Origin: Bacteroidales bacterium | GTDB lineage: Bacteria > Bacteroidota > Bacteroidia > Bacteroidales > P3 | DNA length: 7,298 bases | Direction: 5' to 3' | Assembly (NCBI GenBank): GCA_017545365.1 | Contig: JAFWOP010000056.1 | Coordinates: forward strand, 1-7,298 | In this document: one piece after another, positions 6,452 through 7,298 of the stretch | How the letters are laid out: each line of letters starts with the position of its first letter | Position numbering within the stretch: position 1 is the first letter of the stretch | Made by a program: the position numbers and the translations under genes | The notes under the pieces: generated by a model | Seen by the model: only the letters and a program-made list of their open reading frames with translations | Databases searched by the model: none | Told to the model about the DNA's origin: nothing

Positions 6452-6867
6452 TTCTGCATATAGTTGCGTATCCGTTCGGCCATCTCCATGGCTTCCTTTG
6501 GGTCATTTCCCATAAGGGCATGGATGAATTCGTGTCCGGGAAGGTTGGTGCGCACTATCACCTGATAGTTTCCTCTGCCCCATGGAATATTGTCGGCATT
6601 GTTCCATGTGACGTTTACGATGCTGTCGAATGGCACACGGACTCCCGCCATCACCAGAAACCCGTCATAGATGAGCAAAGGCACTTCGGCAGTCCACAAC
6701 GACTCCACAGGCTCGCCATATTGTGTTGTTATCTTCTGCCAGTAATCCTCCCGTCGCTCATCCAAGGACTGCTGCACCTGCGGTTCGATACGATGCTTAT
6801 TCCATATCATCAGTATGAAGGGTAGGAGGGTAAGCAGTATTATCCCTATCGCTTCAAATGCTGTCAT
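6448..6867 (-). CDS. Membrane-anchored hypothetical protein, possible PH-like domain
   Basis: The 139-residue protein has one N-terminal membrane segment (about 5-22, AIGIILLTLLPFILMIW), then a polar, probably helical stretch (about 24-45) and a compact soluble domain. The part VPFDSIVNVTWNN, YQVIVRTN and EAMEMAERIRNYM is reminiscent of bacterial PH-like domains, with strands followed by a C-terminal helix. This is a weak resemblance and I do not recognise the family. The short N-terminus suggests a signal anchor in the inner membrane; which side the domain faces is unclear. AGGA lies about 10 bases before the ATG, the clearest Shine-Dalgarno in this operon, as expected for its first gene. 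Its stop overlaps the EEP gene start in ATGA. Only 25 bases separate its start from the upstream terminator hairpin, leaving little room for a promoter. Confidence 0.75.
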   Translation of the reverse strand: MTAFEAIGIILLTLLPFILMIWNKHRIEPQVQQSLDERREDYWQKITTQYGEPVESLWTAEVPLLIYDGFLVMAGVRVPFDSIVNVTWNNADNIPWGRGNYQVIVRTNLPGHEFIHALMGNDPKEAMEMAERIRNYMQK

Positions 6868-6892
6868 CTTGGGTTCCTGATGTTAAGAATAC

Positions 6893-6921
6893 CCCGCACC
6901 AAGTTGTTATCTTGATGCGGG
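6893..6921 (-). terminator. Hairpin terminator after the phospho-sugar mutase gene
   Basis: On the minus strand CCCGCATCAAG (6921-6911) pairs with CTTGGTGCGGG (6903-6893): 11 pairs, one of them G-U, around a 7-nt loop, starting 19 bases past the mutase stop. The following bases, GTATTCTT, make only a weak U-tract, so termination may be partial. Read-through would feed the three-gene operon downstream. Confidence 0.6.
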
Positions 6922-6940
6922 CATTGGTATAGACAATCGG

Positions 6941-7298
6941 CTATGCCAGATTCATCGATTTTTTGATTTCCTCTATCTTAGCGTCAAGCGAGGCATTGGT
7001 CTTGTCGAAGTCCTCTTTGCTCTCCAAGGTGCCCTTCACGCCGAAATAGAACTTAATCTTAGGCTCTGTGCCGCTGGGTCGCACGGTCACCTTATTGCCT
7101 TTCTCGGTAAAGAACTGTAGCACGTTGCTGGCAGGCAGGTTGATGGTCTCCTTCTTGCCGGTGGTGAGGTCGGTGCTTTCGTGCAGCTTGTAGTCCTTGA
7201 GGCATACCACCCGCTCGCCGTCGATTTCCTTGGGCGGGTTCTCGCGGTAGTCCTTCATCATCTGCTGAATCTCCTCGGCTCCGCTCTTGCCCTTGCGC
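6941..7298 (-). CDS. Phospho-sugar mutase (phosphoglucomutase/phosphomannomutase family), C-terminal part
   Basis: Only the last 118 or so codons are in the window; the frame is open through the right edge, entering as RKGKSGAEEIQQMMKDYR, so the 5' end is missing. The product interconverts hexose 1- and 6-phosphates in the cytoplasm. The signature RPSGTEPKIKFYF is the phosphate-binding loop of the C-terminal domain of alpha-D-phosphohexomutases. The longer insertion around it and the final helix fit the large (about 580-residue) bacterial phosphoglucomutase-type enzymes, but the active-site serine and metal loop are outside the window. The Met at 7261 is internal, not a start. The stop TAG at 6941-6943 is followed by a hairpin terminator. 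GC content matches the downstream operon, as expected for core chromosome. Confidence 0.9.
   Translation of the reverse strand, partial: RKGKSGAEEIQQMMKDYRENPPKEIDGERVVCLKDYKLHESTDLTTGKKETINLPASNVLQFFTEKGNKVTVRPSGTEPKIKFYFGVKGTLESKEDFDKTNASLDAKIEEIKKSMNLA

Noticed and set aside
5873..6463. Open frame of 196 codons on the plus strand
   Set aside because: It is antisense to the EEP gene, which has a full set of catalytic motifs.

Overview
The window looks like a chromosomal segment of a Bacteroidales bacterium. A Prevotella-like or other gut or rumen lineage is plausible, but I cannot narrow it further. Three things point there: two promoters of the Bacteroidetes type (TAnnTTTG at -7), a fimbrillin-like lipoprotein whose post-cysteine residues resemble the Bacteroidetes surface-export signal, and weak or absent Shine-Dalgarno sequences. 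Five genes are complete and one is cut by the right edge. No tRNA, rRNA, CRISPR array or insertion sequence is visible.

Left part (1-2126): a 13-bp-arm palindrome sits at the window edge. A minus-strand lipoprotein gene (36-1622) follows, with an N-terminal fimbrillin-like half and a C-terminal FISUMP-like half. The two halves differ sharply in GC content. A roughly 500-bp gene-free region (1623-2126) then holds the lipoprotein's likely promoter (about 1949-1978, minus strand) and a roughly 320-nt leader. The leader can fold in two mutually exclusive ways, and one of these ends directly at a U-rich tract. Further right are two tandem palindromes of the form TTTGTTCTGT-N3-ACAGAACAAA. They overlap the plus-strand promoter of the next gene.

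Middle (2127-3392): an AT-richer plus-strand gene for an AAA-type ATPase with a DUF4143 C-terminal region. It is probably an accessory gene, and the palindromes are probably its operator.

Right part (3402-7298): a GC-richer minus-strand block. It reads from the 3' end of a phospho-sugar mutase gene through a hairpin terminator into three tightly coupled genes. These encode a membrane-anchored protein of 139 residues, a secreted endonuclease/exonuclease/phosphatase-fold protein, and an outer-membrane beta-barrel with a ComEA-like helix-hairpin-helix region. Both gene junctions are 4-base ATGA overlaps, so the three products are very likely made together. A DNA-binding periplasmic module beside a secreted phosphodiesterase-type enzyme suggests, without proving, a role in handling extracellular nucleic acid.

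The observations most worth following up are the switch-like leader RNA, the tandem operator of the ATPase gene, and the operon linking the exported nuclease fold to the helix-hairpin-helix barrel.
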